DNA of 38,695 nt, taken from the NCBI GenBank assembly GCA_017854655.1, contig JAFMHF010000008.1, positions 1 through 38,695 of the forward strand, read 5' to 3'. Under the pieces are notes generated by a model. That model made no database searches. It was not told where the DNA came from and saw only the letters and a program-made list of their open reading frames with translations. Below, in pieces: positions 1 through 9,197 of the stretch (position 1 is the stretch's first letter; the number at the start of each line of letters is the position of its first letter). The DNA comes from Puniceicoccaceae bacterium (lineage in GTDB: Bacteria > Verrucomicrobiota > Verrucomicrobiia > Opitutales > Coraliomargaritaceae). Position numbers and translations under genes: made by a program.

Positions 1-74
1 TACCCACTAATTGACGATGAACTTCCTTGTTTAGTGCCACTGAGCTTAGTCACTGCGGTCCACGCCGCCCTCGG

Positions 75-1547
75 CTATGAAAATCGTTTCCACACCGATG
101 GAGAAAATAGAACGAGCACGGCGTATAGTTCAAGGCGCCCGAGGATCATCAGTAAAGAAAGGAATACTTTGGTGGAATCTCTTAAAAAATGAAAATTCTG
201 GGTGGGGCCGACGGCGTCGAAGCCTGGACCAATATTAAATAAGGTCGCTTGAACTGCCGAGAATGAGCCCACGAAAGTGAGTTCGGGCTCATTGGATGCG
301 ATAAAGAGCATCGATGCGACCACTAGAAATAACATGAGCATTAGAAAGATGATAACGCTGTTAATCGCCCCTTGGCTGAGGGTTTGGCCGCCCATCCGCA
401 TCGGCTTAGTTACATTTGGGCGGAAGGATTGAGTGACGCTTTGCACTGCGGCGCGTAACGCGATCACAACGCGCACCACTTTAACTCCGCCGCTGGTCGA
501 ACCTGAACAGCCTCCAATTAACATCAAAATAAGCAGTAACATTTTGGCCGAGGGCAACCAGGTGTCGTAGTCCATGGTCGAATAGCCAGTCGTCGTCATA
601 ATGGAGACGGCTTGAAAGGCTGCGGCGCGGATACTGTTGTGGTCTGGGAGCTCTCCGGTGAGCTCGACCAAGTAGAGCGTCAGAAGCGCAGTGCTAGTGA
701 GGAGTATTACGTAGAACCAGTAGATCTCATTGTGTTTGGCTAATCCCTTGGTGCGCCCGCGAAGCAGCTGTATGGCGAAGACGAAAGTCGTGCCTGAAAT
801 CGTCATAAATACGATCGAGATCCATTCGATTGTCGGACTCTGAAACTGCTGGATGCTCATGGGTTCGGTGCTGAACCCACCCGTTGCGATCGTGGTCATC
901 GCGTGGTTGATCGCTTGGAACCAATTCATTCCTCCCATCACATAGGCGACCATGCAGGTAACTGAAAGGCCCAAGTAATAGAGCATCAGGTAGAACGCGC
1001 CACTCTGGATGCGGCCGTGATCAAAGTCTGCCGACGTACCCGAAGACTCATTACTAAACAGGATTTTTGCGCCGGCACCAAGCGAGGAAAGGATTGCGAC
1101 GAAAAATACGACCACCCCTAGGCCGCCGACCCATTGGCTGAGTGAGCGCCAAAACAACAGACTATGCGGGAACTCGTAAAACTTCGGGAAGGCGGTCGCA
1201 CCAGTGGTGGTGAGCCCAGATGAACTCTCAAAGATCGCGTCGGATATATCGCAGTGCTCGACGATGAGGAGATATGGAATCGCGCCAACGATGGTCGCGA
1301 GTATCCATGATAGCCCGATGACGCAGAGTGCCTCCCGACGAAAGAGCTTGGCTTGCCCGTTGCGGCCGAGCAGCAGAAAGAGCGCGGCCAGCGCAAAAGT
1401 TATCCCGATCGAGGTCACGAAGGCTTGCAAGGATTGGTCGGCAAAGGTCTCGCCGTTGGCGAGCCCCGCCATGACGCAGAGGCCGAAGGCTCCGGCCAGA
1501 GCCAGCAGCACCATGCCTAGCAGCTTATAAATGATTGCGGTATTCAC
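75..1547 (-). CDS. trkH: Trk-type potassium uptake channel subunit TrkH
   Basis: Membrane subunit of the Trk/Ktr potassium uptake system; it forms the K+ pore and is gated by the cytosolic TrkA subunit. The 490-residue protein is very hydrophobic and shows the four pore-loop repeats of the family, with filter glycines in [20 protein letters not shown] and NIGPGF. The length matches the family (about 480-500). The start codon is GTG (1545-1547), three bases after the trkA stop, so the two genes are almost certainly co-transcribed and translationally coupled. I see no sign of damage. TrkH versus the close relative TrkG/KtrB cannot be settled by eye, but pairing with a two-domain TrkA of about 450 residues favours TrkH. 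Confidence 0.93.
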   Translation of the reverse strand: MNTAIIYKLLGMVLLALAGAFGLCVMAGLANGETFADQSLQAFVTSIGITFALAALFLLLGRNGQAKLFRREALCVIGLSWILATIVGAIPYLLIVEHCDISDAIFESSSGLTTTGATAFPKFYEFPHSLLFWRSLSQWVGGLGVVVFFVAILSSLGAGAKILFSNESSGTSADFDHGRIQSGAFYLMLYYLGLSVTCMVAYVMGGMNWFQAINHAMTTIATGGFSTEPMSIQQFQSPTIEWISIVFMTISGTTFVFAIQLLRGRTKGLAKHNEIYWFYVILLTSTALLTLYLVELTGELPDHNSIRAAAFQAVSIMTTTGYSTMDYDTWLPSAKMLLLILMLIGGCSGSTSGGVKVVRVVIALRAAVQSVTQSFRPNVTKPMRMGGQTLSQGAINSVIIFLMLMLFLVVASMLFIASNEPELTFVGSFSAVQATLFNIGPGFDAVGPTQNFHFLRDSTKVFLSLLMILGRLELYAVLVLFSPSVWKRFS

Positions 1548-1550
1548 AGT

Positions 1551-2900
1551 TTAGACGAGGCGCTCAAGCAGTGCTTTTTCGTGCTCGTGGTTAACCGCGA
1601 CGACGATTCGATCGCCTGCAAGAATGACATCATCTGCTGCGGGGACTTTGGCTTTGAATTTGTGTTGTAAAGCGACCAATAGGCTGCCGCGTGGAAATTG
1701 CAGATCTTTGACGCTACGCCCGACGCATGGACTGGAGTGGCTGATGCGTACTTCGAGTATGCGTACTCCCTGACTCGGTAAATCGGCGAGGGTCGCTACG
1801 GTTTCTGTGGATAAGGTGCGGAGCATGAATTCGGCAGTGGCACGGCGCGGTGAGACGACCACTTCAATCGCCAGCGTCGTCTTTAGCATCCCGAGTAGCT
1901 CATCATAGTCGCCCTTGTTGATCACCAGTTGCACGTGTTTGGCGCCGAGCTTAGAGGCTTGAATGCAGGTGAGGATGTTTTCCTCATCGTCTTTGGTGCA
2001 GCCCACGAAATAGTCGGCGCTGCCGATTTGTTCCTCTTCGAGCAGACGTAGTGAGGTAGCATCACCATGAATTACTGTGATGTGTGGAAAGCGCTCAGCC
2101 AGTGCGCGACAAGTCTCGGGGTTTTTCTCGATTACACGGATTTTAAAGCGTGGATTGGTTAGCAGCTGAATCAAATTGATTGCAGTCTCGCTGGCTCCGA
2201 AGAGCACGACTCGAGAGAGATCGGCTTTGTGTTTTGGATCGAATTTTTGGCGCAGGGCAAACAGGGCTTCAGGGTGGCCGAAGTGCGTGACCAGATCGTC
2301 CACTTGCATCGTGCTCTCTGCGCTGGCGATCTCGCTCTTACCGTCGCGTTGAATGTAGCCAATCCGCACACGAGGGTCGAATTTTAGGTCCTTGAGTTGC
2401 TTGCCGATTAGGCGAGAGCCCGCAGCGACACGCTGTTGCTGTACTTCGATCTGTCCGCGGGCGAAGTTTTCTACGGCCACGCGACCGGCACCACGAATCT
2501 CTTTAGCCAGTTCTACGGCGCAGATCGCTTCCGGATTTACTAGAAGATCGATGCCGAAGTGCAGTTGATAGTTAATCACCGAGTTATCGCTGTAAGTCTC
2601 GTCATGAATACGGGCGATCGTGTTTTTAGCCCCCAGCCCTTTGGCGAGAGAACAGGAGATGATGTTGGTGCGGTCATCACTGGTCATCGCTAGAAAGGCG
2701 TCGCATTCCGCCACATCGACTTCGATCAATTGGCGCGCAGAACTGCCGTTGCCAGAGATGATGCGCGCGTTCTGCTCCTCATCCAGCTTCTCGCAACGTT
2801 GTGCAGAGCGTTCGATGAGGGTCACGTCGTGCCCAGAGGCAGCGAGTGTTGTGCAAAGATTGTGGCCGACTTCGCCGGCGCCAACGATGATGATTTTCAT
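1551..2900 (-). CDS. trkA: Trk potassium transporter regulatory subunit TrkA
   Basis: Cytosolic NAD-binding gating subunit of the Trk potassium transporter. The 449 residues form two RCK units, each an RCK_N Rossmann fold followed by an RCK_C domain. The first carries the nucleotide motif GAGEVG at residues 7-12, and the second Rossmann fold starts near residue 230 ([10 protein letters not shown]). The tandem form of about 450 residues is the classical TrkA architecture, unlike the single-unit KtrA. It starts with ATG and is the first gene of the trkA-trkH operon. A perfect 7-bp inverted repeat lies about 10 bases before the start codon (2910-2927) and could affect translation or bind a regulator. 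Confidence 0.94.
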   Translation of the reverse strand: MKIIIVGAGEVGHNLCTTLAASGHDVTLIERSAQRCEKLDEEQNARIISGNGSSARQLIEVDVAECDAFLAMTSDDRTNIISCSLAKGLGAKNTIARIHDETYSDNSVINYQLHFGIDLLVNPEAICAVELAKEIRGAGRVAVENFARGQIEVQQQRVAAGSRLIGKQLKDLKFDPRVRIGYIQRDGKSEIASAESTMQVDDLVTHFGHPEALFALRQKFDPKHKADLSRVVLFGASETAINLIQLLTNPRFKIRVIEKNPETCRALAERFPHITVIHGDATSLRLLEEEQIGSADYFVGCTKDDEENILTCIQASKLGAKHVQLVINKGDYDELLGMLKTTLAIEVVVSPRRATAEFMLRTLSTETVATLADLPSQGVRILEVRISHSSPCVGRSVKDLQFPRGSLLVALQHKFKAKVPAADDVILAGDRIVVAVNHEHEKALLERLV

Positions 2901-2909
2901 AACGGGTGT

Positions 2910-2927
2910 GTTTAAATGACTTTAAAC
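2910..2927 (-). promoter_or_regulatory. AT-rich inverted repeat in the trkA leader
   Basis: GTTTAAA, a 4-base spacer (TGAC), then TTTAAAC: a perfect 7-bp inverted repeat beginning about 10 bases upstream of the trkA start codon. The place where a Shine-Dalgarno would lie is next to it. It may be an operator or a weak leader hairpin. It is AT-rich, so chance occurrence is possible. Confidence 0.35.
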
Positions 2928-3150
2928 TTCCGACGCATTGTGACGCTGCGGTAGCGTATATCCAGAGTTAATTTTAGGGCCTTTCCCGCCTCATTTTGCA
3001 TAAAATAAGGCTGCGAGCCGGCTTTGGGAGCGGCGGAAGAGTCTTTATTGTGTTTCGAGCCCTTGATTCGCGCCACAAAGTCAGTGCACTACACTTTTCG
3101 CAGCGACGGGCTTTATGCCAGGATTGAGTGCGCGCGAGCAGCTGCGACGA

Positions 3151-4071
3151 TTAAACCGTCACCTCAACTGTGAAGCTGGAGCGCTCGCCAGGCGCCACTG
3201 TATGCAGGCCTTTGCCGTGCTCGGCGCCGTTGGGCGGCCCCATCCATGGCTCGACGCAGTAAAATGGGCTATCTTTGAACTCTGTCCAAAGAAGCACCGC
3301 ATTCGCCGGTGATGCGGTCTCGGTATCCTGCAAAATATTTATGTGGATATCCTCGCTGCCGTCGTTTGGGCCGAAGGTGGTCGAAGAGCCGTGCAATTTG
3401 GTGAAAATACGATTGCTGTTCTCGATGCTGCCAAAAGAGCCCTGTTTGGCAAAGGGTTTGACTGGCTCGAGTGCCCCGTCGCCGTTCTGGATGTAGCACT
3501 CTTTAGCGGGAATCTTAAACTGGTAGTCGCCACGCGTTGATCCGTCGCGCCAAGGTAATGTAAAATAGAAGTGGTGCCCCGCCGACCAGAGGATCGGGTG
3601 GTGGTCTAAATTCTCGAGCGTCAGTGTGACTCGTAGTTTCAGCTCGCTGAATTCATAGCGTACGGTGAAGCGATAATCATAGGGGTAAGCTTCGTGGTCT
3701 GCTGCGGTTGGTTGTAGTTCTGCGGTAAAGCCAGCCTCGTTGGTCGCGACCACGGTGAATCTGCCATTGCGCGAGAATCCATGCATTGGCATCGGCCGCA
3801 CTGTGCCGTCCCGATCAGGCCAATAGCCTATCTCGCCCGCGTGGTAGCTGCGTCCGCAGAACGGGAAGAGGATTGGGTTGCCACCGCGCACTTTATCAAA
3901 GCGCTCAAAATCGGCATCTTCGGGCCAGTGGATGACATCGCGCACAGTGCCGTCAGGCATTTGGAGGTTCCAGTTCATTAGTCGCGCGCCAAGTTCAGGG
4001 CGTGCGAGAAAGGTCGAAGGGCCACAGTGCCAGCGATGCAACGTGATGCCGTTATAATCAATCGTATCCAT
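3151..4071 (-). CDS. Aldose 1-epimerase family protein (galactose mutarotase-like)
   Basis: Predicted cytosolic mutarotase that interconverts anomers of an aldose or sugar phosphate. The frame is open to 4179, but I place the start at the ATG at 4069-4071 (MDTIDYNG), because the upstream residues look like translated intergenic DNA and include a translated copy of the GTGGAACA repeat. From there the protein has 306 residues. Family features: GNPILFPFCGR (64-74), HGFSRNG (97-103), paired histidines in SAGHHFYF (H166/H167, the likely catalytic base region), and a C-terminal CVEPWMGPPN motif typical of this superfamily. No galactose-pathway genes are adjacent, so the substrate is unknown; it could equally be a hexose-6-phosphate mutarotase. 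It is divergent from the NfeD operon across 4072-4404. Confidence 0.82.
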   Translation of the reverse strand: MDTIDYNGITLHRWHCGPSTFLARPELGARLMNWNLQMPDGTVRDVIHWPEDADFERFDKVRGGNPILFPFCGRSYHAGEIGYWPDRDGTVRPMPMHGFSRNGRFTVVATNEAGFTAELQPTAADHEAYPYDYRFTVRYEFSELKLRVTLTLENLDHHPILWSAGHHFYFTLPWRDGSTRGDYQFKIPAKECYIQNGDGALEPVKPFAKQGSFGSIENSNRIFTKLHGSSTTFGPNDGSEDIHINILQDTETASPANAVLLWTEFKDSPFYCVEPWMGPPNGAEHGKGLHTVAPGERSSFTVEVTV

Positions 4072-4151
4072 TGGACTAGAGTTGAAAGAACTTTTTTGCG
4101 CTTGTCTAGCGCCAGATTGTAGAGAGTGCCGCAGGGGGCAGTACGTAATGC

Positions 4152-4173
4152 GTGGAACAATCCTCGTGGAACA
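4152..4173. repeat. Phased GTGGAACA direct-repeat pair, copy 1
   Basis: GTGGAACA at 4152-4159 and again at 4166-4173, a period of 14 bases, with spacer ATCCTC. A second pair of the same design lies 77 bases further on. The arrangement resembles a tandem regulator site. The half-site also resembles half of a ParB parS palindrome, but here the copies are direct, not inverted. Confidence 0.6.
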
Positions 4174-4228
4174 TTGCAATCCTCTGTCTTTAAGCTATCT
4201 GCGCCAACCGACCGCGGGTGCTGGCCTT

Positions 4229-4250
4229 GTGGAACAATTCTCGTGGAACA
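4229..4250. repeat. Phased GTGGAACA direct-repeat pair, copy 2
   Basis: GTGGAACA at 4229-4236 and 4243-4250, again with a 14-base period and nearly the same spacer (ATTCTC). It differs from copy 1 by one base across the 22-base unit. The strict phasing in both copies points to a protein-binding site for the divergent promoters or to a short duplication. Confidence 0.6.
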
Positions 4251-4404
4251 ATTTGTCAGGGCTTTGCTCGCGTCGCTAGTGATCGTTTTCCGGGCAAGAG
4301 AGTTTTGATTGAGCCCTTTTTCGCGGGGCGAGATGGCACAATTACAGATAAGTTGAGCCGTCCGCACTTGCTTTCTGCCTTTAATTTTTCATTGTTAAAA
4401 TTCT

Positions 4405-5832
4405 ATGGCGACTTGTCGTTTCTGCCTTTTACTCCTTACGTTGTCCTGTTTGCCGCTGGCTGGCTTGCTTGCCCAAAAAGTAACGCCAACAACTGCGATG
4501 CCAATGGATGCCTATGTGATTCCGATTACCGGCGCGATTGGCACGCCAAATTTGTATATCCTGCGGCGTGGCTTAAAAGAGGCGATTGTGAACGACGTCG
4601 GCATGGTGATCCTCGATATGGATACCCCAGGCGGGCGGGTGGACGTCACACTGGAAATGATGGAGATGCTGGATCGTTTCGACGGCATCACCGCGACTTA
4701 CGTGAATGATGATGCGATCTCGGCAGGCTCTTTCATTGCGGCCGCGACGCAGGAGATTTATTTTTCGCCACGTGGTAAAATCGGTGCTTCGGCAGTGATT
4801 CAGGGGACTGGCGAGGATGTTGCAGAGACCGCCAAGCAGAAGATCGAGAGTTATTTACGTGCGAATATCCGCGTGATCACCGAGGACTATCCATATCGCT
4901 CCGACGTGGTGCGGGCGATGCTAGACGCCGACTTCGAGCTGAAAATTGGCGATGAAGTAATCAAACCAGCAGGGGAATTATTGACCCTGACCGCATCGGA
5001 AGCGGTCAAGGAGTATGGCGAGCCGCCGCATAAACTGTTGGGTGAAGGAATCTACGATTCGATTGAAGACCTGCTTGATGCCCGATTGGGGGAGGGCAAT
5101 TATGAGATCCGTGACTTTGAGATCAGTTATTCAGAAGAAATCGCTAAGTGGATGAATACCATTGCTCCAGTTCTAATGGGATTGGGCGCGTTGTTACTCT
5201 TCATCGAATTTAAGACCCCTGGTTTTGGGATCTTTGGCATCGGCGGGTTGATCTTGCTCGGGATTTTCTTTGCCAGTCACTATGTGGCAGGGCTGGCAGG
5301 GAATGAGCCAGTGTTCTTCTTTGTCCTAGGCGTATTGCTGGTGCTGGTGGAGTTGCTGTTCTTTCCTGGGGCAGTGGTGTTTGCACTGTCTGGATTGGCG
5401 TTAATGATCAGTTCATTGCTGTGGACGATGGTCGATTATTGGCCGTCTAGTAGCGATGGCGATGGTATGGTGCTGTCACCTGAGATGTTTGCCGAGCCGC
5501 TGGTGCATCTTATTTTCGGCATTTCAATTGCATTGGTCGGGGCGTTGATTGTGTCGCGGTTATTAAAGGGCTCTTCGATTGAGCGAAAACTGGTGTTGAA
5601 TACCGCGGCGGGCGGCGATGGGCCGGCGATCCGTGAAGCGAGGGAATCAACACTGCCGAAAGCAGGCCGCGAGGGGATCGCTCTCACGCCGCTGCATCCA
5701 GGTGGTCGAGTCGAGATTGAGGGGCAGCGCTATGAGGCACATTGCTCGGTCGGCATGATTGAGCGTGGTGCGAGTATTCGAGTCGTCAGCAGCAGTGATT
5801 TCGAGCTAATCGTGGAGGCGGTCGCGACATGA
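4405..5832 (+). CDS. Long NfeD protein with ClpP-class serine protease domain
   Basis: Membrane-bound protease of the NfeD family, usually partnered with flotillin/stomatin proteins. The 475 residues run as follows: a Sec signal peptide (about 1-23), a ClpP-like domain (about 35-235), four or five membrane segments (about 252-390), and a C-terminal OB-fold NfeD domain (about 415-473). The substrate-strand motif DTPGG (73-77) is present. By analogy with archaeal NfeD, Ser106 in the ISAG motif is the likely nucleophile and a lysine near 144-146 the general base; this assignment is by motif only. The stop overlaps the next start by four bases (ATGA), giving tight coupling. The order long NfeD then flotillin recalls Bacillus yqeZ-yqfA (floA). 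Confidence 0.88.
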   Translation: MATCRFCLLLLTLSCLPLAGLLAQKVTPTTAMPMDAYVIPITGAIGTPNLYILRRGLKEAIVNDVGMVILDMDTPGGRVDVTLEMMEMLDRFDGITATYVNDDAISAGSFIAAATQEIYFSPRGKIGASAVIQGTGEDVAETAKQKIESYLRANIRVITEDYPYRSDVVRAMLDADFELKIGDEVIKPAGELLTLTASEAVKEYGEPPHKLLGEGIYDSIEDLLDARLGEGNYEIRDFEISYSEEIAKWMNTIAPVLMGLGALLLFIEFKTPGFGIFGIGGLILLGIFFASHYVAGLAGNEPVFFFVLGVLLVLVELLFFPGAVVFALSGLALMISSLLWTMVDYWPSSSDGDGMVLSPEMFAEPLVHLIFGISIALVGALIVSRLLKGSSIERKLVLNTAAGGDGPAIREARESTLPKAGREGIALTPLHPGGRVEIEGQRYEAHCSVGMIERGASIRVVSSSDFELIVEAVAT

Positions 5833-6293
5833 GTATGATTTTGGGCTTTACCGCAGCTGCGTTGCTGTTGGTTTTTTTCGAAGTGCTGCTGCCCGGCGGA
5901 GTTCTTGGCGTTTTATCCGCACTATGCCTGCTCGCAGCCTCTTGGATTGGTTACGATACGTATGGGCTTATCGGCGGCTGTGCGGTTTTCTTCGGTACGA
6001 TTCTGTTGATGACAGTACTGGTATTTGTGGAATTCAAATTGCTTGGGAAGACCTCGTTCGGACAAAAGTTTTTCCTGAAGTCTTCAATCGAAGGGCATAC
6101 GCGTGCCGCGGTTGCTGAAGATTCGGTGATAGGCAAGGAAGGCATGACTTTAACTCGCCTAAATCCGTCTGGAAAGATTGCGGTCGAAGGCAAGAGCTAC
6201 GAAGCTTACTCACAAGATGGCTATATTGAGCGTGATCAGGCGATTGCGGTTGTGGCCCAAGACAATTTCAAATTAATCATTAAAAAACTATGA
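5829..6293 (+). CDS. Short NfeD family protein
   Basis: Small membrane protein of 154 residues with hydrophobic segments over about 1-70 and a soluble C-terminal NfeD OB-fold domain (about 95-154). It lacks the ClpP protease part. Its tail ([18 protein letters not shown]) parallels that of the upstream protein ([18 protein letters not shown]), so the two genes share this domain. It overlaps both neighbours by four bases (5829-5832 and 6290-6293), which implies coordinated translation and probably a fixed stoichiometry with FloA. The likely role is assembly or regulation of flotillin microdomains. It is unlikely to be enzymatic because no catalytic motif remains. Confidence 0.85.
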   Translation: MSMILGFTAAALLLVFFEVLLPGGVLGVLSALCLLAASWIGYDTYGLIGGCAVFFGTILLMTVLVFVEFKLLGKTSFGQKFFLKSSIEGHTRAAVAEDSVIGKEGMTLTRLNPSGKIAVEGKSYEAYSQDGYIERDQAIAVVAQDNFKLIIKKL

Positions 6294-7324
6294 CTACATT
6301 CATCCTCCCTCTCGCCGCCTTAGTTGGTTGGCAACTCGGTGCGGCCGCAATTCTAGCGCTGCTCATTCTCGTTCTCGTGTTGGTCATTGCGACCTTCTTT
6401 ATGACTTGGCTGCGTGCCAAGCTGTCGGGTGCAACTGTCGGCTTCCCGACTTTGATCGCGATGCGCCTGCGCCGTGTGCCAGCTTCGCTGATTGTGGACG
6501 CACGGATCACTGCAGTGAAGGCGGGCATTGAGGTCAGCGCGAACGATCTCGAAGCGCACTATCTGGCCGAGGGTAATGTCATTCAAACGGTACAGGCGAT
6601 CATCGCCGCGGACAAAGCCAACATCAGCCTCGACTGGCAGCGCGCTTGTGCGATCGATCTTGCGACCAAGGGCACCGGTAAGTCCGTGCTCGAAGCGGTG
6701 CGCACCTCGATTAACCCGAAAGTCATCGAGTGCCCAGCCGCAGATAGCGGGCGAGCGACGATTGATGGTGTCGCCAAAGACGGCATTCAAGTGAAGGCGC
6801 GCGCCCGTGTGACGGTCCGCTCCAACCTCGATAACTACGTCGGTAGCGCGCTCGAAGAGACGATTATTGCCCGTGTAGGTGAGGGGATTGTGACGACCAT
6901 TGGCTCGGCTGATTCGTATAAGTCAGTGCTGGAGTCGCCAGATAGTATCTCGAAGGTGGTACTGGAGCGCGGCCTCGACGTCGGCACTGCATTTGAAATT
7001 CTCTCAATCGATATCGCCGACGTGGATGTGGGCGAAAATATCGGCGCGAAACTACAAGAGTCTCAAGCGGAAGCCGATAAGAACGTTGCTCAAGCGAAGG
7101 CGGAAATGCGTCGTGCGGCTGCGGTGGCACTCGAGCAGGAAATGAAGGCCAAGGTTGAAGAGATGCGGGCGAAAGTCGTCGAAGCAGAGGCAGAGGTGCC
7201 GCTTGCATTGGCTGAAGCCTTCCGTTCCGGCAACCTAGGAGTCATGGACTACTACAAGATGAACAACATCAAAGCCGATACGGATATGCGCGATTCGATC
7301 TCCAAGGGGGACGAGAAGAAATAG
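6290..7324 (+). CDS. floA: Flotillin-like protein FloA
   Basis: Bacterial flotillin (YqfA/FloA family, SPFH superfamily), a scaffold of functional membrane microdomains. The 344 residues start with a membrane hairpin (about 8-40), then the SPFH domain with [16 protein letters not shown] and the conserved stretch KVIECP. An alanine/glutamate-rich coiled-coil region follows (about 255-315), containing repeated AKAEMRRAA-type heptads. The length is close to Bacillus FloA (about 330). It is the third gene of the NfeD-NfeD-FloA set, overlapping its predecessor by four bases. A 9-bp hairpin follows at 7338-7364 before the next gene. Confidence 0.93.
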   Translation: MTTFILPLAALVGWQLGAAAILALLILVLVLVIATFFMTWLRAKLSGATVGFPTLIAMRLRRVPASLIVDARITAVKAGIEVSANDLEAHYLAEGNVIQTVQAIIAADKANISLDWQRACAIDLATKGTGKSVLEAVRTSINPKVIECPAADSGRATIDGVAKDGIQVKARARVTVRSNLDNYVGSALEETIIARVGEGIVTTIGSADSYKSVLESPDSISKVVLERGLDVGTAFEILSIDIADVDVGENIGAKLQESQAEADKNVAQAKAEMRRAAAVALEQEMKAKVEEMRAKVVEAEAEVPLALAEAFRSGNLGVMDYYKMNNIKADTDMRDSISKGDEKK

Positions 7325-7337
7325 AGCATTTGAATGA

Positions 7338-7364
7338 GTGAGGCGGTCGTTGTGGCCGCCTCAC
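7338..7364 (+). terminator. GC-rich hairpin after floA (U-tract absent)
   Basis: Perfect 9-bp stem: GTGAGGCGG at 7338-7346 and CCGCCTCAC at 7356-7364, loop of nine bases. It stands between floA and the next gene on the same strand. No run of T follows, so it is a poor intrinsic terminator. It may attenuate, or stabilise the 3' end of the upstream message. Confidence 0.5.
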
Positions 7365-7386
7365 CTCACCCAAGTCCACAGATTAT

Positions 7387-8028
7387 ATGGAAAGTTTAGA
7401 GGAGATTTTAAAAGTCGTCGGTGGCCTTATCTTTGGGGCTATCTACCTTTTTGGGAATCAGATCTTTAAGGGTAAAGATGAGGATACGCCGGGGCCGTCG
7501 ACTTTGCCGCGTGAATCTGCTGGCAGTGAGGATGATGCCGCTCGTCAGCGCCAGATCCAGGAAGCAATTCGTCGCAAAATCATGCAGCGGCGAGAAGCGA
7601 CGGCCACTCCTACGTCTTCACCAGAGCCGGTTGCGGCACATCGTGAGCGACATAAGCAGGTCGTCGAGCGCCACAAGGAAACGCATCAGCGCGCACCGCA
7701 CGTGGAACCGACTCCTCAAGCGGCCGCAGTGGATGATCGGTTCTCTTGGGATGCGTCGGACAATGTGTACGAAGAGCAAATGCAAGCTCGGTTGGAACAG
7801 ATCGAAACGACCAAGCGTCGCGCTGAAGCACTCAGGCGTCAGGCTCGTCGTTCGTCTACAGCAGCGAAGCATCAGATTGAGCAGACACCTTCGCCACGCG
7901 GTAGCTTGCCTCTCGGCTCAGTTCGATCGGTCTTACGTGATCCAGCGGCAGCACGCACTGCTTTTGTGTATGGTGAGGTGTTGGGCAAGCCTGTTGGACT
8001 GCGGCCGTCTGGGTGCGGTGTAGACTAA
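7387..8028 (+). CDS. Flotillin-operon protein of unknown function with PVC-type C-terminal tail
   Basis: I do not recognise a named family. The 213-residue protein begins with a hydrophobic or amphipathic helix (about 5-26, VVGGLIFGAIYLFGNQIF) that could anchor it in the membrane. A long, charged, low-complexity middle follows (about 30-185), rich in Arg, Glu and Gln and partly coiled-coil. The C-terminus (about 187-208) is ordered: LRDPAAARTAFVYGEVLGKP. From memory, similar tails (DP..AR.A.V..EIL..P..LR) end many uncharacterised Planctomycetes/Verrucomicrobia proteins, which suggests a lineage-specific interaction motif. It lies 62 bases after floA and is probably co-expressed, unless the hairpin between them terminates. 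Inferred role: accessory factor of the flotillin platform. Confidence 0.72.
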   Translation: MESLEEILKVVGGLIFGAIYLFGNQIFKGKDEDTPGPSTLPRESAGSEDDAARQRQIQEAIRRKIMQRREATATPTSSPEPVAAHRERHKQVVERHKETHQRAPHVEPTPQAAAVDDRFSWDASDNVYEEQMQARLEQIETTKRRAEALRRQARRSSTAAKHQIEQTPSPRGSLPLGSVRSVLRDPAAARTAFVYGEVLGKPVGLRPSGCGVD

Positions 8029-8046
8029 AGGGATTTCATTCTAGTA

Positions 8047-8065
8047 TAAAGCCAGTCACTACGGG
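8047..8065. repeat. Dispersed repeat, copy 1 (TAAAGYCAGTCRCTACGG)
   Basis: This 19-base string recurs at 16625-16643 with three differences. Both copies lie in intergenic DNA just after a gene and beside hairpins, so it is probably part of a dispersed REP-like family. Confidence 0.45.
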
Positions 8066-8079
8066 CAGGGGGATTTGTA

Positions 8080-8103
8080 GTCACGGCGCTCTGTTGCCGT
8101 GAC
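8080..8103. repeat. Intergenic hairpin GTCACGGC / GCCGTGAC
   Basis: Perfect 8-bp inverted repeat with an 8-base loop, 52 bases past the stop of the 213-aa gene, in the gap between convergent genes. It could terminate either direction, but no strong T-run follows on the plus side. Confidence 0.5.
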
Positions 8104-8150
8104 ACGTTTCCCTTAGAGAAATCGTTTAATACCATTTCGCATGTAAATGT

Positions 8151-8231
8151 TGGAGGGAAATGCTCCGTCATTTACGTGTATTGATTGTAACGATTCGCAA
8201 CTAGGTGGCAACGACGGAGCGTTGCCCTCCA
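8151..8231. repeat. Imperfect 25-bp inverted repeat (REP/MITE-like)
   Basis: Arms at 8151-8175 and 8207-8231 match at 20 of 25 positions as inverted copies (core TGGAGGG then GCTCCGTC), with a 31-base spacer. The right arm alone also folds: GGCAACG at 8207-8213 pairs with CGTTGCC at 8220-8226. It fills the gap between convergent genes, typical of REP or small non-autonomous palindromic elements. Confidence 0.5.
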
Positions 8232-8286
8232 CGAATCATCTCTGATGCGGCATTGAGCAATTCTCAAGCCCTACAAATCGAATCCC

Positions 8287-9117
8287 CTATTGGATCGAAA
8301 TCTTTGCCGTGCCTTCGCCCTTGGGACGTAGCTTTTCGCCGGCCGGATTAACGATTACTAGATTCTCACCTGCGGTAAATAAGATGTCGACCGGGCCACT
8401 CTTGGCGAGCGTGACAGTTTCGCCGCCACTGAGTGTTTTTCGAAAGAGCTCTTGGTTGTCATTACGCTGTTTGACGAGTACGTAAACATTGCCACTGGCA
8501 ATCAGAGTGATGCTTTCTTCGGGGCTTGCCGGATTGCTCGGCTCGGTTGATTCAGCAGTTTCGGTGATCGCAGCAGGATCGCGTAGATCTTCGATTTCAA
8601 TCACAGAATCGTCGCCACTACCTAAAATTGCTTTAATCAGACTAAAGATGACCACGACGAGCGCGAGTGTACCGACGGCAACTAGGCCCGCTTTGATGTA
8701 AAAAATCTTATCACTCTCGTCTTCAAGGTTTGGCTCGCCTTCCTCGGCTTCGCCTGCAGGAGCATTAGCGGAAATTCTGCCGTAGGAAGGTTCTTCGTTT
8801 TGATCACCCGCCGGCTCAGTCGATGTTCCTTTGACGTCCATGCTGCCGAACAGTTCGGCTCCCTTGGTACTGTTGCGGGATTTACTTAGTAAATGTGCAC
8901 TGTAGTCCGTGAGGATATTTTCAGGGTCGAGCTTAAGGTAGCGTGCGTAGTTTTTGAGGAATCCGCGCTTGTAGATCTCAGGGAGATCGAAATTGAACTT
9001 GTTCTGTTCGATGTTTCCCAAAAAGTCGCTACGGATTTTAGTCGCCTCAGCTGCCTCGCGCAGAGAAATCCCCTTGCGCTTACGTGCTTCTTCAAATCGT
9101 TCGCCAATACTTTGCAT
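8287..9117 (-). CDS. RodZ-like membrane-anchored helix-turn-helix protein
   Basis: Likely part of the cell-shape or envelope machinery; RodZ proteins link MreB to the membrane. Architecture of the 276 residues: N-terminal HTH_25/Xre-type helix-turn-helix (about 5-70, with ISLREAAEATKIR and the IYKRGFLKNYARYL motif typical of RodZ), an acidic disordered linker (80-137), a single membrane helix (about 142-165), and a periplasmic beta-rich DUF4115-like domain (about 205-276). The topology, cytosolic HTH and outside C-terminus, is the RodZ arrangement. It starts with ATG, 80 bases downstream of prmA. True RodZ versus a paralogous HTH membrane protein cannot be distinguished without mreB context. 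Confidence 0.78.
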   Translation of the reverse strand: MQSIGERFEEARKRKGISLREAAEATKIRSDFLGNIEQNKFNFDLPEIYKRGFLKNYARYLKLDPENILTDYSAHLLSKSRNSTKGAELFGSMDVKGTSTEPAGDQNEEPSYGRISANAPAGEAEEGEPNLEDESDKIFYIKAGLVAVGTLALVVVIFSLIKAILGSGDDSVIEIEDLRDPAAITETAESTEPSNPASPEESITLIASGNVYVLVKQRNDNQELFRKTLSGGETVTLAKSGPVDILFTAGENLVIVNPAGEKLRPKGEGTAKISIQ

Positions 9118-9197
9118 TGAAGAGTATTATGTGAGTGTCTTGTTTTATATCGCAAGCACGGAATAGTGCGAAATCTACAGCCCTTAATCTGGTAGTA

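Larger units (their letters stand above)
4072..4404. promoter_or_regulatory. Divergent intergenic region between epimerase and nfeD operon
   Basis: 333 bases between two divergent genes, so it should hold both promoters. No credible gene is seen: open frames here are short and without family features. The notable content is two copies of a phased GTGGAACA direct-repeat pair (4152-4173 and 4229-4250). The 3' part (about 4370-4404) is AT-rich next to the nfeD start. I could not pick -35/-10 boxes with confidence. Confidence 0.6.

Noticed and set aside
4152-4250. ParB parS site
   Set aside because: The half-sites resemble a parS arm, but all four copies point the same way; parS is an inverted palindrome.
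4152-4250. CRISPR-like repeats
   Set aside because: Only two units, no regular spacers, no cas genes.
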